Of a stretch of DNA of 64,000 bases, positions 36,343-45,600 are shown piece by piece. A model generated the notes under the pieces. The model saw nothing but the letters and a program-made list of their open reading frames with translations. It searched no databases and was not told the origin of the DNA. The stretch is from JBGPHT01 sp041484525 (lineage in GTDB: Bacteria > Acidobacteriota > Terriglobia > Bryobacterales > Bryobacteraceae): assembly GCA_041484525.1 (NCBI GenBank), contig JBGPHT010000014.1, positions 18,856 to 82,855 of the forward strand, given 5' to 3'. Numbering within the stretch: the stretch's first letter is position 1; each line of letters opens with the position of its first letter. Position numbers and translations under genes: made by a program.

Positions 36343-37239
36343 ATGAAGGCCCAAAACCTGAGTCAAAGCGGCCGGTCACGGCGCTGTTTATCAATCGTCA
36401 TTCTCGCCTTTCTGCCGGCCTGTGACAGGGGTTCGGGGGGACGTGAACTCTCTCAGTTGACCCGGATTTCGGAGGAGATCGGCGATCCAAAATTGGAGGC
36501 TGGAGGTATTTACGCCGATGGTTGGGCCGGGGAGACCTGCTCCGTGGTTCTGCGCCAACCCAGCGGTCCACAGGTTCTCACGATTCGGGGCATGATACCG
36601 CAAGTAGGCGACAGGGATTTTCACACCGAGATCGAATTGCGTGTTGACGAGAAGAGTGTGGGGCGGCAGATATTGGCAGTAGGCGATTTTCGGGTCTCGG
36701 CTCCGGTGGCGGCCGGCTCCGGGAAGCGGCGTATCGTAGCCACGTTCAGCGCCTCCCAGCAATTGCCCGGCGAAGACGGACGTAAGGTGGGCGCACGGCT
36801 TCAGTTTCTCGGTTTCGAGTCCGCCAACCGGACGTCCGCAACCGACATCGTTCGCGGGCCTGGAGTGGAACTGGGCCGCGGGTGGGGTGTCGTAGAGACG
36901 TTTCGTGGAGAAATGTTTCGCTGGGTAGACAACGACGCGCAGATCCGCCTCACGGCCTCGCAGGCAGGTGAGGCGGCGTTCTCGCTGGTAGTCGAACCGG
37001 GACCGGGGGTCGGCGGCAAGCCATTCCTGCTCAAAGCCCTCGACGAATCGGGACGCCAGGTAGCCGCTGTCCGGGTTGAGGGCCGGGGAACGGTGAAGCT
37101 TTTCGTCCCGGTCGAGGCTGGCAAGCCGAACGAGTTCCGGCTGCATGCGGACGGTGGGGGAAGGCCGGCAAAGAACGATCCGCGGATATTGAATTTCAGG
37201 GTGCTCGAAATCGGTCTCGAGCCAGCGCTGAGGCCGTAG
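36343..37239 (+). CDS. lipoprotein with two beta-sandwich domains (DGW domain)
   Basis: The protein is 298 residues from the ATG at 36343, with AGAGGA 5 nt upstream. The N-terminus is a lipoprotein signal: basic residues, a hydrophobic stretch and the lipobox LPAC. The first domain (IYADGWAGETCSVVLRQPSG to about residue 165) is shared with the GT2 at 34904 and the protein at 50392. A second beta domain starts LGRGWGVVETFRGEMFRWVD and ends at the C-terminus. No enzymatic motif is visible. Its location in the glycan locus and its envelope anchoring suggest glycan binding or assembly at the cell surface. Confidence 0.6.
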   Translation: MKAQNLSQSGRSRRCLSIVILAFLPACDRGSGGRELSQLTRISEEIGDPKLEAGGIYADGWAGETCSVVLRQPSGPQVLTIRGMIPQVGDRDFHTEIELRVDEKSVGRQILAVGDFRVSAPVAAGSGKRRIVATFSASQQLPGEDGRKVGARLQFLGFESANRTSATDIVRGPGVELGRGWGVVETFRGEMFRWVDNDAQIRLTASQAGEAAFSLVVEPGPGVGGKPFLLKALDESGRQVAAVRVEGRGTVKLFVPVEAGKPNEFRLHADGGGRPAKNDPRILNFRVLEIGLEPALRP

Positions 37240-37396
37240 CGGACGAGCTGGGTAGATGTAATGGGGATGAGCCCCCACCGTCCCGTTTTGGGTTACAATT
37301 ATCGGATTCGATAAACGATGCCCCAAGTGAGGAGTTGAGCGTGAGCGTCAGACTTTCTGGAAAAACTGCGAACACGTCGCAGGACATTGTAGGACT

Positions 37397-38395
37397 ATGA
37401 ACCGAGTCTTGGTTACGGGAGGCGCGGGCTATAAGGGCTGCGTGCTAGTGCCGAAGTTGTTGAATTCGGGTTATTCGGTGGTCGTTTATGACCTAATGCT
37501 GTTTGGTTCAAAGGGGCTGCCACCCCATCCGAACCTCGAACTTGTGGCCGCGGATATCCGCGATACTGAGCGCTACGCTGCGGCCGTCCATGGGGCTGAT
37601 TCCGTGATCCACATGGCGTGCATCTCGAATGACCCCAGTTTCGAGCTGGATCCTCAACTAAGCAAGAGCATCAATTACGATTGCTTCGAGCCACTCGTTC
37701 TGGCGAGCAAGGCGGCCGGGGTGCGAAGATTCGTTTACGTATCCTCCAGTTCGGTCTACGGTGTGAGCGACTCCCCGGATGTGACGGAGGAGCACCCGCT
37801 GGTACCGCTCACCGATTACAACAAATACAAAGGACTGTGCGAGCCGATCTTGCTTCGCCACGCTTCTTCTACGTTCGTGCCTGTGATCATGCGCCCGGCT
37901 ACTGTATGTGGTTACTCGCCTCGAATGCGTTTCGATCTCACGGTCAATATTTTGACGAATCACGCAGTGAATCGAGGCCTCATTACCGTTTTTGGCGGCA
38001 CGCAGAGCCGTCCCAACATCCACATCGATGACGTAACCGACCTTTACGTAAAGATGCTGGAGTATCCTGACGAACTAGTTACCGGCGAAGTTTTTAATGC
38101 CGGCTACGAGAACCACACAGTTGCGCAATTGGCTGAAATGGTCAAATCGGTGGTCGAACAACAATTTCCCGAAAAAGCGCCTATTCCGATCAACACTACT
38201 AGTACAAACGACAATCGTTCTTACCACGTCTGTTCGCGAAAAATAGCAGCCAGGTTGGGGTATCGTCCGGAGCGTACAATCGAGGACGCGATTCGGGATT
38301 TGTGCTGTGCATTCAAATCGAACAGGTTCCAGGACAGTCTAACGAATGAAGAGTACGTAAACGTAAGAACTGTCAAGAAGCTGGAGTTGCGATGA
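37397..38395 (+). CDS. NAD-dependent sugar epimerase/dehydratase (extended SDR) 1
   Basis: The 332-residue protein has the nucleotide motif VTGGAGYKG (a Lys replaces the usual Ile), HMACISNDPSF and the catalytic SSSSVYG with Tyr-x3-Lys (YNKYK). These features place it among NDP-sugar epimerases/dehydratases, close to the subgroup found in heptose and deoxysugar clusters. It modifies a nucleotide-activated sugar in the cytoplasm. It opens the coupled run: its stop overlaps the next ATG (ATGA). The unusual Lys beside the dinucleotide loop may affect cofactor preference. The substrate is not determined. Confidence 0.82.
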   Translation: MNRVLVTGGAGYKGCVLVPKLLNSGYSVVVYDLMLFGSKGLPPHPNLELVAADIRDTERYAAAVHGADSVIHMACISNDPSFELDPQLSKSINYDCFEPLVLASKAAGVRRFVYVSSSSVYGVSDSPDVTEEHPLVPLTDYNKYKGLCEPILLRHASSTFVPVIMRPATVCGYSPRMRFDLTVNILTNHAVNRGLITVFGGTQSRPNIHIDDVTDLYVKMLEYPDELVTGEVFNAGYENHTVAQLAEMVKSVVEQQFPEKAPIPINTTSTNDNRSYHVCSRKIAARLGYRPERTIEDAIRDLCCAFKSNRFQDSLTNEEYVNVRTVKKLELR

Positions 38396-39414
38396 GCGGC
38401 TCGCGGCCCATTGCAGTAGTCACGGGCGGCGCCGGTTTCATCGGCAGCCACATGGTGGACCTCTTAGTGGCTGAAGGCTTTCGCGTCCACGTAATAGACA
38501 ACCTCACCGGCGGCCGGCTCCTGAACCTGGAGCACCACAAGGGCAACCCGGACGTGGTGTTTGAGAAGAAAGACATCCGCACTCTGGAGGCAGGCAACGC
38601 GCTATTCCAGGGTGCGCGATATGTGTTTCATTTTGCGGGTATCGGCGACATCGTGCCTTCAATCGACCGGCCGATCGATTATATGTCGACGAATGTACTG
38701 GGTACGGTGCATGTTCTGGAAGCGGCGCGAGCGGCTGGTGCGACGAAGTTCGTTTATGCCGCATCCTCATCCTGCTACGGGCTGGCGGAGGAACTGCCCA
38801 CTACCGAGGCTGCCCCGATCCGTCCGCAGTATCCATACGCGCTGAGCAAGTATCAGGGCGAGCAGGCGGTTCTGCACTGGGGTCAGATCTACCGCCTCCC
38901 GGTGAACGTCATCCGCATCTTTAACGCTTACGGAATTCGGTCGCGTACCACGGGTGCTTATGGTGCGGTGTTCGGGGTCCTGCTTGCACAAAAGCTGGCG
39001 GGCAAGCCGTTGACCATTGTGGGCGATGGCAGCCAGACTCGCGATTTTCTCTATGTCACCGACGTGGCACGGGCTTTCTACGCCGCGGCGATCACTGATC
39101 GGGTCCAGCGTATTTACAATCTCGGCGCCGGCAAACCGCAATCTGTGCGGCGACTGGCTGATTTGATAAGTGATCGTTGCGTCCAGATACCCAAACGCCC
39201 GGGGGAACCAGATTGTACGTGGGCCGATATCACGAGGATCCGTACGGAGCTGGGGTGGACACCGCGGATTTCGTTTGAGGATGGAGTGAAGACCATGCTC
39301 GAAAATATCGACTACTGGGGCGAGGCGCCGGTTTGGGACCCTGCTTCTATCGCGGAGGCGACGAAGAACTGGTTCGCCTTCCTGGACAGAGACCAGACGG
39401 AGTCAGTGTCATGA
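38392..39414 (+). CDS. NAD-dependent sugar epimerase (UDP-glucose 4-epimerase-like) 2
   Basis: The 340-residue protein is an extended SDR: VTGGAGFIGSHMVD (11-24), ASSSCYGLAEELPTTE, and the YALSK Tyr-Lys pair. RIFNAYGIRSRTTGAYGAVF is the substrate loop and GDGSQTRDFLYVTDVA the conserved cofactor-side segment. It most resembles UDP-hexose 4-epimerases such as WbpP/GalE, although SSSCYG is an uncommon variant. It overlaps both neighbours as ATGA, so its product is likely made in step with the kinase/nucleotidyltransferase. Confidence 0.85.
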   Translation: MSGSRPIAVVTGGAGFIGSHMVDLLVAEGFRVHVIDNLTGGRLLNLEHHKGNPDVVFEKKDIRTLEAGNALFQGARYVFHFAGIGDIVPSIDRPIDYMSTNVLGTVHVLEAARAAGATKFVYAASSSCYGLAEELPTTEAAPIRPQYPYALSKYQGEQAVLHWGQIYRLPVNVIRIFNAYGIRSRTTGAYGAVFGVLLAQKLAGKPLTIVGDGSQTRDFLYVTDVARAFYAAAITDRVQRIYNLGAGKPQSVRRLADLISDRCVQIPKRPGEPDCTWADITRIRTELGWTPRISFEDGVKTMLENIDYWGEAPVWDPASIAEATKNWFAFLDRDQTESVS

Positions 39415-40994
39415 CGGCAGCAGAACAATCGCTGTTTGAACGCAAAATCAAGACTCCGGCTGAGTTGCGAGAGTTGATTGGGCCGCCACCGCGTGAGCGC
39501 AAGGTGATTATGTGTCATGGGACGTTCGATCTCGTCCATCCCGGACACGTCAGGCATCTTATTTACGCCAAGAGTAAGGCGTCGATTCTGGTTGCCAGTC
39601 TGACCTCCGATGCGTTCATCGAGAAGGCTAACCACCGGCCCTTTGTTCCGCAGGAACTGCGCGCCATGAATCTGGCTGCGCTGGAGGTGGTGGACTACGT
39701 AGTCATCGACCTCAACCCCAAGCCCCTCGAGAATTTGCGGGCGATCCAGCCCGATTACTTCGCCAAGGGCTACGAGTACAGTGAGGGCGGCATTCATCCG
39801 AAGACGCTCGAGGAGAAGGAGATCGTAGAGGGCTACGGGGGTGAATTACTCTTCACTCCGGGCGACATCGTCTATTCTTCATCGGCGATCATCGAGACCA
39901 GCCCGCCCAACCTGGCCCATCACAAACTCGCCTTCCTCATGGATGCCGAGGGCATCACCTTCAACGAACTACGTCGCGTGGTGACTTCGTTGTCCGGCAC
40001 CAAAATCCACGTCGTTGGCGACACCATTATCGATTCCTATACCTATTGCACGCTGATCGGTGGAAACACGAAGACGCCCACGTTCAGCCTGAAATTCGAC
40101 CGCCAGGTTGACTTTGTGGGCGGCGCCGGCATCGTGGCCAAGCACATGAAGAAGGCCGACGCGGACGTTACGTTTACGACCGTGCTCGGCGACGACAAGC
40201 TGAAAGATTTTGCTCTCGGCGATCTGCAAGCGTACGGTGTCCATTGCAACGCGGTGATCGACCCAACACGCCCCACGACGCAAAAGAACCTGTTTACCGC
40301 GGGTGGCTATCGTTTGCTAAAAGTGGATTCGGTCGACAACCGGTCGATTTCCGATAAGATCGCCGCCGCTTTCGGCCGTCACGTTGCGGATACGAAAACG
40401 GATGCTGTGGTGTTCAGCGACTTCCGCCACGGTATTTTTAACAGCTCGACCATATCTCAACTGACGCGGGCAATTCCGCTGGGTCCGCTGCGAGTTGCCG
40501 ATAGCCAGGTGGCTACACGCTGGGGAAATATCCTCGATTTCAAGGGTTTCGATCTGATCACTCCGAACGAGCGGGAAGCCCGCTTCGCGCTGGGCGATCA
40601 GGATTCGATTATCCGCCCCCTTGCACTCGATCTCTATCGCGACGCATCGTGTAAGTATCTGATCTTGAAATTGGGCGAGCGGGGCATCATTACCTACCGG
40701 AATCCTGATTCAAATGTGCGTTCGTTCTTTACGGTAGACTCGTTTGCCGAGCATGTTGTGGATCCGGTGGGAGCGGGCGATGCCCTGCTGGCGTATGCGA
40801 CCCTGGCCCTGGTGCATTCCAAGGACCCGCTGATCGCCTCGATTCTCGGATCGGTCGCCGCGGCCATAGCGTGTGAACAGGACGGCAATACTCCGATCGG
40901 ACCGAAACAGGTTTCCGAGCGCTTAGATCGTTTGGAGAAGCAGACCATGATGCAACCCGTTCCGGCTCTCGCGCTTGGGGTACCGAACCGGTGA
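39411..40994 (+). CDS. nucleotidyltransferase-PfkB kinase fusion (HldE-like, reversed domain order)
   Basis: The protein is 527 residues from the ATG overlapping the preceding stop. Residues 30-170 form a cytidylyltransferase-type domain (CHGTFDLVHPGH, HPGH at 43-46, and GYEYSEGG). Residues 200-520 form an RfaE/PfkB sugar kinase (VGDTIIDSYTYCTLIGG, FVGGAGIVAKHMKKADADV) with the catalytic GAGDA at 454-458. E. coli HldE phosphorylates heptose-7-phosphate at C1 and adenylates it, but has the kinase first. This protein should similarly make an NDP-sugar from a sugar phosphate; the identity of sugar and nucleotide is unknown. Confidence 0.85.
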   Translation: MTAAEQSLFERKIKTPAELRELIGPPPRERKVIMCHGTFDLVHPGHVRHLIYAKSKASILVASLTSDAFIEKANHRPFVPQELRAMNLAALEVVDYVVIDLNPKPLENLRAIQPDYFAKGYEYSEGGIHPKTLEEKEIVEGYGGELLFTPGDIVYSSSAIIETSPPNLAHHKLAFLMDAEGITFNELRRVVTSLSGTKIHVVGDTIIDSYTYCTLIGGNTKTPTFSLKFDRQVDFVGGAGIVAKHMKKADADVTFTTVLGDDKLKDFALGDLQAYGVHCNAVIDPTRPTTQKNLFTAGGYRLLKVDSVDNRSISDKIAAAFGRHVADTKTDAVVFSDFRHGIFNSSTISQLTRAIPLGPLRVADSQVATRWGNILDFKGFDLITPNEREARFALGDQDSIIRPLALDLYRDASCKYLILKLGERGIITYRNPDSNVRSFFTVDSFAEHVVDPVGAGDALLAYATLALVHSKDPLIASILGSVAAAIACEQDGNTPIGPKQVSERLDRLEKQTMMQPVPALALGVPNR

Positions 40995-41902
40995 AGGTCG
41001 TCGTAGTGGGCTTAGGCATTCAGGGCAAGAAACGTCTGGCAATTGGCGGGACCGATGTAGCGGCGACGGTGGACCCGGTCCAACCCGAAGCACAGTACAA
41101 ATGTATCAAAGATGTGCCGCGCGGTAATTACGAAGGTGCGCTGGTGTGCACTCCGGATGCCGCCAAGCTTCCGATTCTGCGCTACCTCCTGGAACACGGG
41201 AAGCACGTCTTGGTGGAGAAGCCCTTGCTGGGGGAGTCCCCGGAGGACCTCCCGGAGCTCGAAATACTGGCAACGAACCGGAGCGCTGTGTGCTACACGG
41301 CGTACAATCACCGTTTCGAGCCGCACATCGTCAACCTCAAGGCTATACTCGATTCGGGCCGCTTGGGGAAGCTATACAGCGCACGGTTTTTCTACGGTAA
41401 CGGGACGGCGCGAGACGCGCGCAATTCGCCCTGGCGGGATCAAGGCTTCGGAGTCTTGCCGGACTTGGGATCGCATCTGCTCGATACCGTGCTGTTCCTA
41501 TTCGGAGCAGTGGCCGGGGACTGCCGTCCATGGCGGGCGGACCGGTTTGAGAACCGCGCCTATGACCGATACCTCTTTGGCTTTCATGGACCCTTAGCTA
41601 TCGATTGCGAGATGACGATGCTCTCCTGGCGTAACACGTTCCATGCAGACGTGTACGGCGAATTGGGCAGCGCCCATATCCAGTGCCTTTGTAAGTGGGG
41701 GCCCAGCACAATTACCGTGCGGCGTCGAGTCCTGCCGAGCGGGCGCCCCGACGAGGAAGCAAGCACGCTGGTTTGCGCCGATCCGACTTGGGCTGCCGAG
41801 TACGAACATTTTAAGACTCTCGCGCAAGCGCCTTGCACCAACATTCGGAACGACCTCTGGATCCAATCAAAGCTGGAGGAATTGATGGCGGCGTCTCAAT
41901 GA
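40991..41902 (+). CDS. Gfo/Idh/MocA family oxidoreductase
   Basis: The protein is 303 residues from GTG 40991, overlapping the upstream stop as GTGA. The N-terminal Rossmann fold starts KVVVVGLGIQGKKRL. The hallmark EKPLLGE supplies the catalytic-site lysine, and the C-terminal half contains LPDLGSHLLDTVLFLFG with the conserved histidine. Family members oxidise or reduce a sugar hydroxyl, often in NDP-sugar pathways such as 3-keto intermediates. It overlaps the next gene as ATGA. The glycine motif (GLGIQG) is slightly atypical. Confidence 0.85.
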   Translation: MKVVVVGLGIQGKKRLAIGGTDVAATVDPVQPEAQYKCIKDVPRGNYEGALVCTPDAAKLPILRYLLEHGKHVLVEKPLLGESPEDLPELEILATNRSAVCYTAYNHRFEPHIVNLKAILDSGRLGKLYSARFFYGNGTARDARNSPWRDQGFGVLPDLGSHLLDTVLFLFGAVAGDCRPWRADRFENRAYDRYLFGFHGPLAIDCEMTMLSWRNTFHADVYGELGSAHIQCLCKWGPSTITVRRRVLPSGRPDEEASTLVCADPTWAAEYEHFKTLAQAPCTNIRNDLWIQSKLEELMAASQ

Positions 41903-43176
41903 GTGACGCAAACACGATCGGTTTTGCCGGACTCTCCCATCTCGGGATCGTCTACAGTATGGCGGCTGCGGCTCGCGGCTTTTCGGTTTTGGCCTTTGAT
42001 GAGCGGCTGGGCGTTGCCGAGGGACTTGCAGCCGGCCGCTTTCCCATTAGTGAACCGGGGCTTGAAGATGCTTTTGTCAAACACCACGTCCGCATCAAAT
42101 ATAGCGCGGATGCTTCTTTGCTTTCCGGTTGCCCGTTGATTTTCGTTACGCTCGACGTTTCGACTGATGATGCTAACAACAGCGACTTGGCGCCTCTTGA
42201 ATCGTTGATTGATCGGGTGAGCGCGGTTGCGGCGCCAGAGACCGTCCTGGTGCTGATGAGCCAGGTTCCGCCGGGTTTTTGCCGGAGGTTGGCGTGCCGC
42301 CTGCCCGCTTCGCTTCGGCTCTTCTACCAGGTGGAGACTCTGGTTTTCGGCAATGCCGTGGAACGGGCGGTCCGCCCCGAACGCTACATGGTCGGATGTG
42401 CCGAAACGGACTCTGGGCTGCCGACTTTGTATCGTCGATACCTGAAGGCCTTCGATTGTCCCGTGTTGCCGATGCGCTACGAGAGCGCCGAATTGTGCAA
42501 GATTGCGATCAATTGCTTTCTGGTGTCATCGGTTTCAACCTCGAACACGCTGGCAGAGATTTGCGGCAAGATCGGCGCGGACTGGTCTGAGATCGTTCCG
42601 GCCTTGCGCCTAGACCGGCGCATCGGCCCACACGCCTATTTAAATCCCGGACTGGGCATTGCCGGGGGGAATTTGGAACGCGACCTGGCGACCGTGCAGA
42701 GGCTGGCGGCCGAATATGGCTCGGATGCCCGTATCGTTACTGGTTGGCAGGAGAAGAGCCGCTACGACCGCGATTGGACCTTGCGTACTCTCCACCACAC
42801 TGGCGTTCTCGCATCACCGTCGCACGCGTCTGTGGCCCTTTGGGGCCTGGCTTATAAAGCTGATACAGCATCGACAAAGAACTCTCCTGCATTTGCGGTT
42901 TTACGTGCTTTACCGCAATATAAGTTTCGGGCATACGACCCACAGGCGAAGATCGGCACCGGATTTCCCTTCGTTGACGTTTACACTTCAGCACTGGAGG
43001 CTGTGCAAGGCAGTACTGCGCTTCTCATAATGACGCCCTGGAAGGAGTTCTCGAACGTAACTCCGCGGGAACTTATCGCCCGGATGGCGAGCCTTCGACT
43101 AATCGATCCGTACAGGGTGTTGGACCGGAACCTATTCAGCGAGAGTGGTTTCGAGTATCACTGTCTGGGAGCTTAA
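41899..43176 (+). CDS. UDP-glucose/GDP-mannose dehydrogenase homologue lacking the catalytic Cys
   Basis: The protein is 425 residues from the ATG at 41899. The N-terminal NAD domain begins IGFAGLSHLGIVYSMAAA. The central dimer domain keeps ESAELCKIAINCFL with the conserved Lys201 and Asn. The C-terminal domain is NDP-sugar-binding (VALWGLAYKADTASTKNSPA). The active-site loop that normally reads GGSCFPKD is GIAGGNLERD (253-262), with no cysteine and no following lysine. Four-electron oxidation to a uronate therefore looks impossible; a two-electron oxidation, or another role, is more likely. The gene is in the coupled run, 5 nt before the next. Confidence 0.8.
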   Translation: MSDANTIGFAGLSHLGIVYSMAAAARGFSVLAFDERLGVAEGLAAGRFPISEPGLEDAFVKHHVRIKYSADASLLSGCPLIFVTLDVSTDDANNSDLAPLESLIDRVSAVAAPETVLVLMSQVPPGFCRRLACRLPASLRLFYQVETLVFGNAVERAVRPERYMVGCAETDSGLPTLYRRYLKAFDCPVLPMRYESAELCKIAINCFLVSSVSTSNTLAEICGKIGADWSEIVPALRLDRRIGPHAYLNPGLGIAGGNLERDLATVQRLAAEYGSDARIVTGWQEKSRYDRDWTLRTLHHTGVLASPSHASVALWGLAYKADTASTKNSPAFAVLRALPQYKFRAYDPQAKIGTGFPFVDVYTSALEAVQGSTALLIMTPWKEFSNVTPRELIARMASLRLIDPYRVLDRNLFSESGFEYHCLGA

Positions 43177-43181
43177 AACAA

Positions 43182-44090
43182 ATGCTCGTACATCGCTTCG
43201 AAAGCCCCACTGTCCCTTCCCGGATTGTCTTACTAGGCTCAAATGGTTTTCTCGCGTCCCAACTCCGGTGTACTTTTGAGGTGGCGCGGTTGGCCTATCG
43301 CGCCATTGGGAGCAAAGAGGTCGACCTGATAGACGGCGCTTCGACCGACCAACTTGCTCAGATCGTGCGGTTTGAGGATGCGCTGGTAGTCACGTCTGCG
43401 CTAACGCCCGAGAAGGGGCGCGATCCGGCTACCCTCATCAAGAACCTCCGCATGATAGAGAATCTGGCTATGTTGCTGGGACGGCAACCGTGTGCGCATA
43501 TCATATATGTGAGTTCGGATGGAGTCTATGCCAGCCGTTCTTCTTTGATAGCGGAAGATTCTCCTTGCGAGACTGGTGATATCTACGGAGTAGCCCACGT
43601 GGTTCGCGAGAAAATGCTTCTGCAGGCATGTCAAAAAGCAGACGTCCCACTCGCTATCGTACGTCCTGGCGCGATTTATGGTTCAGGAGACACCCACAAT
43701 AGCTACGGTCCGAATCGGTTCGTGCGTACTGCTCTGAAGGACGGCAAGATTGTTCTTTTTGGAGGTGGCGAGGAACGTAGGGATCATATCCATGTTCGTG
43801 ACGTTGCTAATCTAATTCAGCGTTGCCTTGTGCATCGCAGCGCGGGCGTACTTAACGCAGTCACTGGGAAGGCATGGTCTTTTCGAGCAGTGGCTGAAAA
43901 GGTAACCGCCGCTTTGGGTTGCCCGATCCTCATCCAGGAATTGCCGAGAACCGGAACTATCACGCACCGGCACTTCGACATCACCGCTCGACTTAGGGCC
44001 TTTCCCGATTTCCAGGCCACGACGCTGGAGGAGGGTCTTGCTGAAACCGTGTCTGGTGTGGCAAACGCCAGGGAGGAGGGTCTCACATGA
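43182..44090 (+). CDS. NAD-dependent sugar epimerase/reductase (extended SDR) 3
   Basis: The 302-residue protein is a divergent extended SDR. The cofactor loop is IVLLGSNGFLASQL instead of TGGAGFIG. The catalytic region has VSSDGVYASRSSL and Tyr-x3-(His), IYGVAHVVREKM, where the usual YxxxK lysine is replaced (Y-G-V-A-H). GEERRDHIHVRDVANL is conserved. It resembles reductases acting late in deoxysugar formation. The missing lysine makes classical SDR chemistry uncertain. It overlaps the Nudix gene as ATGA. Confidence 0.72.
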   Translation: MLVHRFESPTVPSRIVLLGSNGFLASQLRCTFEVARLAYRAIGSKEVDLIDGASTDQLAQIVRFEDALVVTSALTPEKGRDPATLIKNLRMIENLAMLLGRQPCAHIIYVSSDGVYASRSSLIAEDSPCETGDIYGVAHVVREKMLLQACQKADVPLAIVRPGAIYGSGDTHNSYGPNRFVRTALKDGKIVLFGGGEERRDHIHVRDVANLIQRCLVHRSAGVLNAVTGKAWSFRAVAEKVTAALGCPILIQELPRTGTITHRHFDITARLRAFPDFQATTLEEGLAETVSGVANAREEGLT

Positions 44091-44689
44091 TCCGGGAACC
44101 GTCGATCCCAACTATGCCGTGTGTGTGCGGCGTCGTAATTCTGCGCAGCGACGGCGCAGCCTTACTCCAACTTCGCGACGATATTCCAACCATTTCGGAT
44201 CCTGGGATGTGGGTGTTCCCCGGCGGACATGTTGAGAACGGCGAAACCCTGGAACAATGCGCTCGACGCGAGGTACTGGAAGAAGCATGCTACCGATGTG
44301 GGGAGTTGTCCAGGTTCGTCACCTACAACACAAAGGATCTCGGATACGAAACCGAATACGATATGGCTTTGTTTTGGTGCCGGTTTGACGAAATCCAAGA
44401 AGTAAAATGCTGTGAGGGTCAGCAGGTACGCTTCGTGTCGCGCGCGGAATTGAAGTCGCTGCTAACACCTAGGTATTTGCACGAAGTCTGGGATCTCGCT
44501 CTGGCGGTCAGCGGTATCGAGGCAGACGCGGGAACTAACACCACCACTGAGCCTTTGCCTTTCCTCCAGACGCCACTTTCCGCCGAAGGTGGGAATTCGC
44601 CGGTTCCAAAACGACTAGTAGGGCAGGTGTACGACCCGGAGGGTGAAGCGCCCTCCCCTGCGTCCCCGGAGTCTGAAGGGGAGTACTGA
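44087..44689 (+). CDS. Nudix hydrolase
   Basis: The 200-residue protein has a complete Nudix box at 46-68: GGHVENGETLEQCARREVLE and the following Glu-Ala, with the metal-binding REVLEE. Nudix enzymes cleave nucleoside diphosphates linked to another moiety, such as NDP-sugars. The last 45 residues (from TNTTTEPLPF) look disordered, which is unusual for the family. It follows the third SDR with a 4-nt overlap. In a sugar-nucleotide operon it could proofread or recycle an activated sugar, or act as a GDP-mannose mannosyl hydrolase-like enzyme. Confidence 0.85.
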   Translation: MIREPSIPTMPCVCGVVILRSDGAALLQLRDDIPTISDPGMWVFPGGHVENGETLEQCARREVLEEACYRCGELSRFVTYNTKDLGYETEYDMALFWCRFDEIQEVKCCEGQQVRFVSRAELKSLLTPRYLHEVWDLALAVSGIEADAGTNTTTEPLPFLQTPLSAEGGNSPVPKRLVGQVYDPEGEAPSPASPESEGEY

Positions 44690-44760
44690 TAATATTCATT
44701 GGATGAGTGCGGCCATCGGGAAAGACCAGTCCTCCAATTTGGCACAAGAAAAGGTAAGGC

Positions 44761-45600
44761 ATGGAATCAGCTTCAAGTTTAGGTGTCGAACACATGTTTG
44801 ATGTCGCTGTCGCCCGGCAACGGTGCCGTCGTCTTCGCAGGCGTATTCTCGATATTTCCCAAAATGTCAGCGCACTCCATATTGCGCCGGCATTCAGTTG
44901 TCTGGAGATTTTGGACACAATCTATTTTGGCCTCTTTTGCCGCAACAGCGATGGCAGTAGTCCTGACACCTTCCTTTTGTCAAAGGGCCACGGCGCCATG
45001 GCTCAGTACGTTATTCTGGAAGAATTGGGCATACTGAGCCAAGCGGAACTGGACGGCTACTGCCAGCCGGACGGCCATATTGGCGCGCACCCGGACTACG
45101 GGCTGCCGGGTATCGAAGCCTCCACTGGCTCACTCGGCCACGGCCTGCCGATGGCCCTCGGCATCTGTCTGGCCAACCGGGAGAATAAACTCCAATCAAC
45201 CACCTACCTCGTCATGAGCGACGGCGAATTGATGGAAGGCTCGACGTGGGAGGCCGTACTTGCGGCGCCAAACGTCGGAGCTACCGATCTGATCGTCTTT
45301 GTCGATTTAAACGGTTTTGTTTCTGCTACTCCCATCAGCGTACGTCACCCTAATATCCTGCCGGTAGAGCGAAAGTTTCAAGCGTTTGGCTGGGATGTGT
45401 GTTCCATCGACGGTCATGACCAACAGGCGATATTTCAGGCGGCGCGCACCAAGTCCCCATCAAGTCCCCTGGCAGTCGTGGCGAAGACCGTGAAGGGTAA
45501 GGGAGTTAGCTATATGGAGAATCAAGGAATTTGGCACTATCGATCCCCTAGTCCCCTGGAATACCATCAAGCGCTTCGTGAACTCGAGGAGGGTCAGTGA
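44761..45600 (+). CDS. transketolase, N-terminal subunit (ThDP pyrophosphate domain)
   Basis: The 279-residue protein corresponds to the first third of a full transketolase. It has LSKGHGAMAQYVILEELG, GSLGHGLPMALGICLANR and the ThDP/Mg motif SDGELMEGSTWEA, with Asn in VDLNGF further on. The partner subunit is encoded directly after, overlapping as GTGA, so the two form one enzyme that moves two-carbon ketol units between sugar phosphates. The split form is common in archaea and in some bacterial secondary clusters. In a glycan operon it may make or consume an unusual ketose such as sedoheptulose phosphate. A 71-nt gap before it, with GATAAT, may hold an internal promoter. Confidence 0.88.
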   Translation: MESASSLGVEHMFDVAVARQRCRRLRRRILDISQNVSALHIAPAFSCLEILDTIYFGLFCRNSDGSSPDTFLLSKGHGAMAQYVILEELGILSQAELDGYCQPDGHIGAHPDYGLPGIEASTGSLGHGLPMALGICLANRENKLQSTTYLVMSDGELMEGSTWEAVLAAPNVGATDLIVFVDLNGFVSATPISVRHPNILPVERKFQAFGWDVCSIDGHDQQAIFQAARTKSPSSPLAVVAKTVKGKGVSYMENQGIWHYRSPSPLEYHQALRELEEGQ

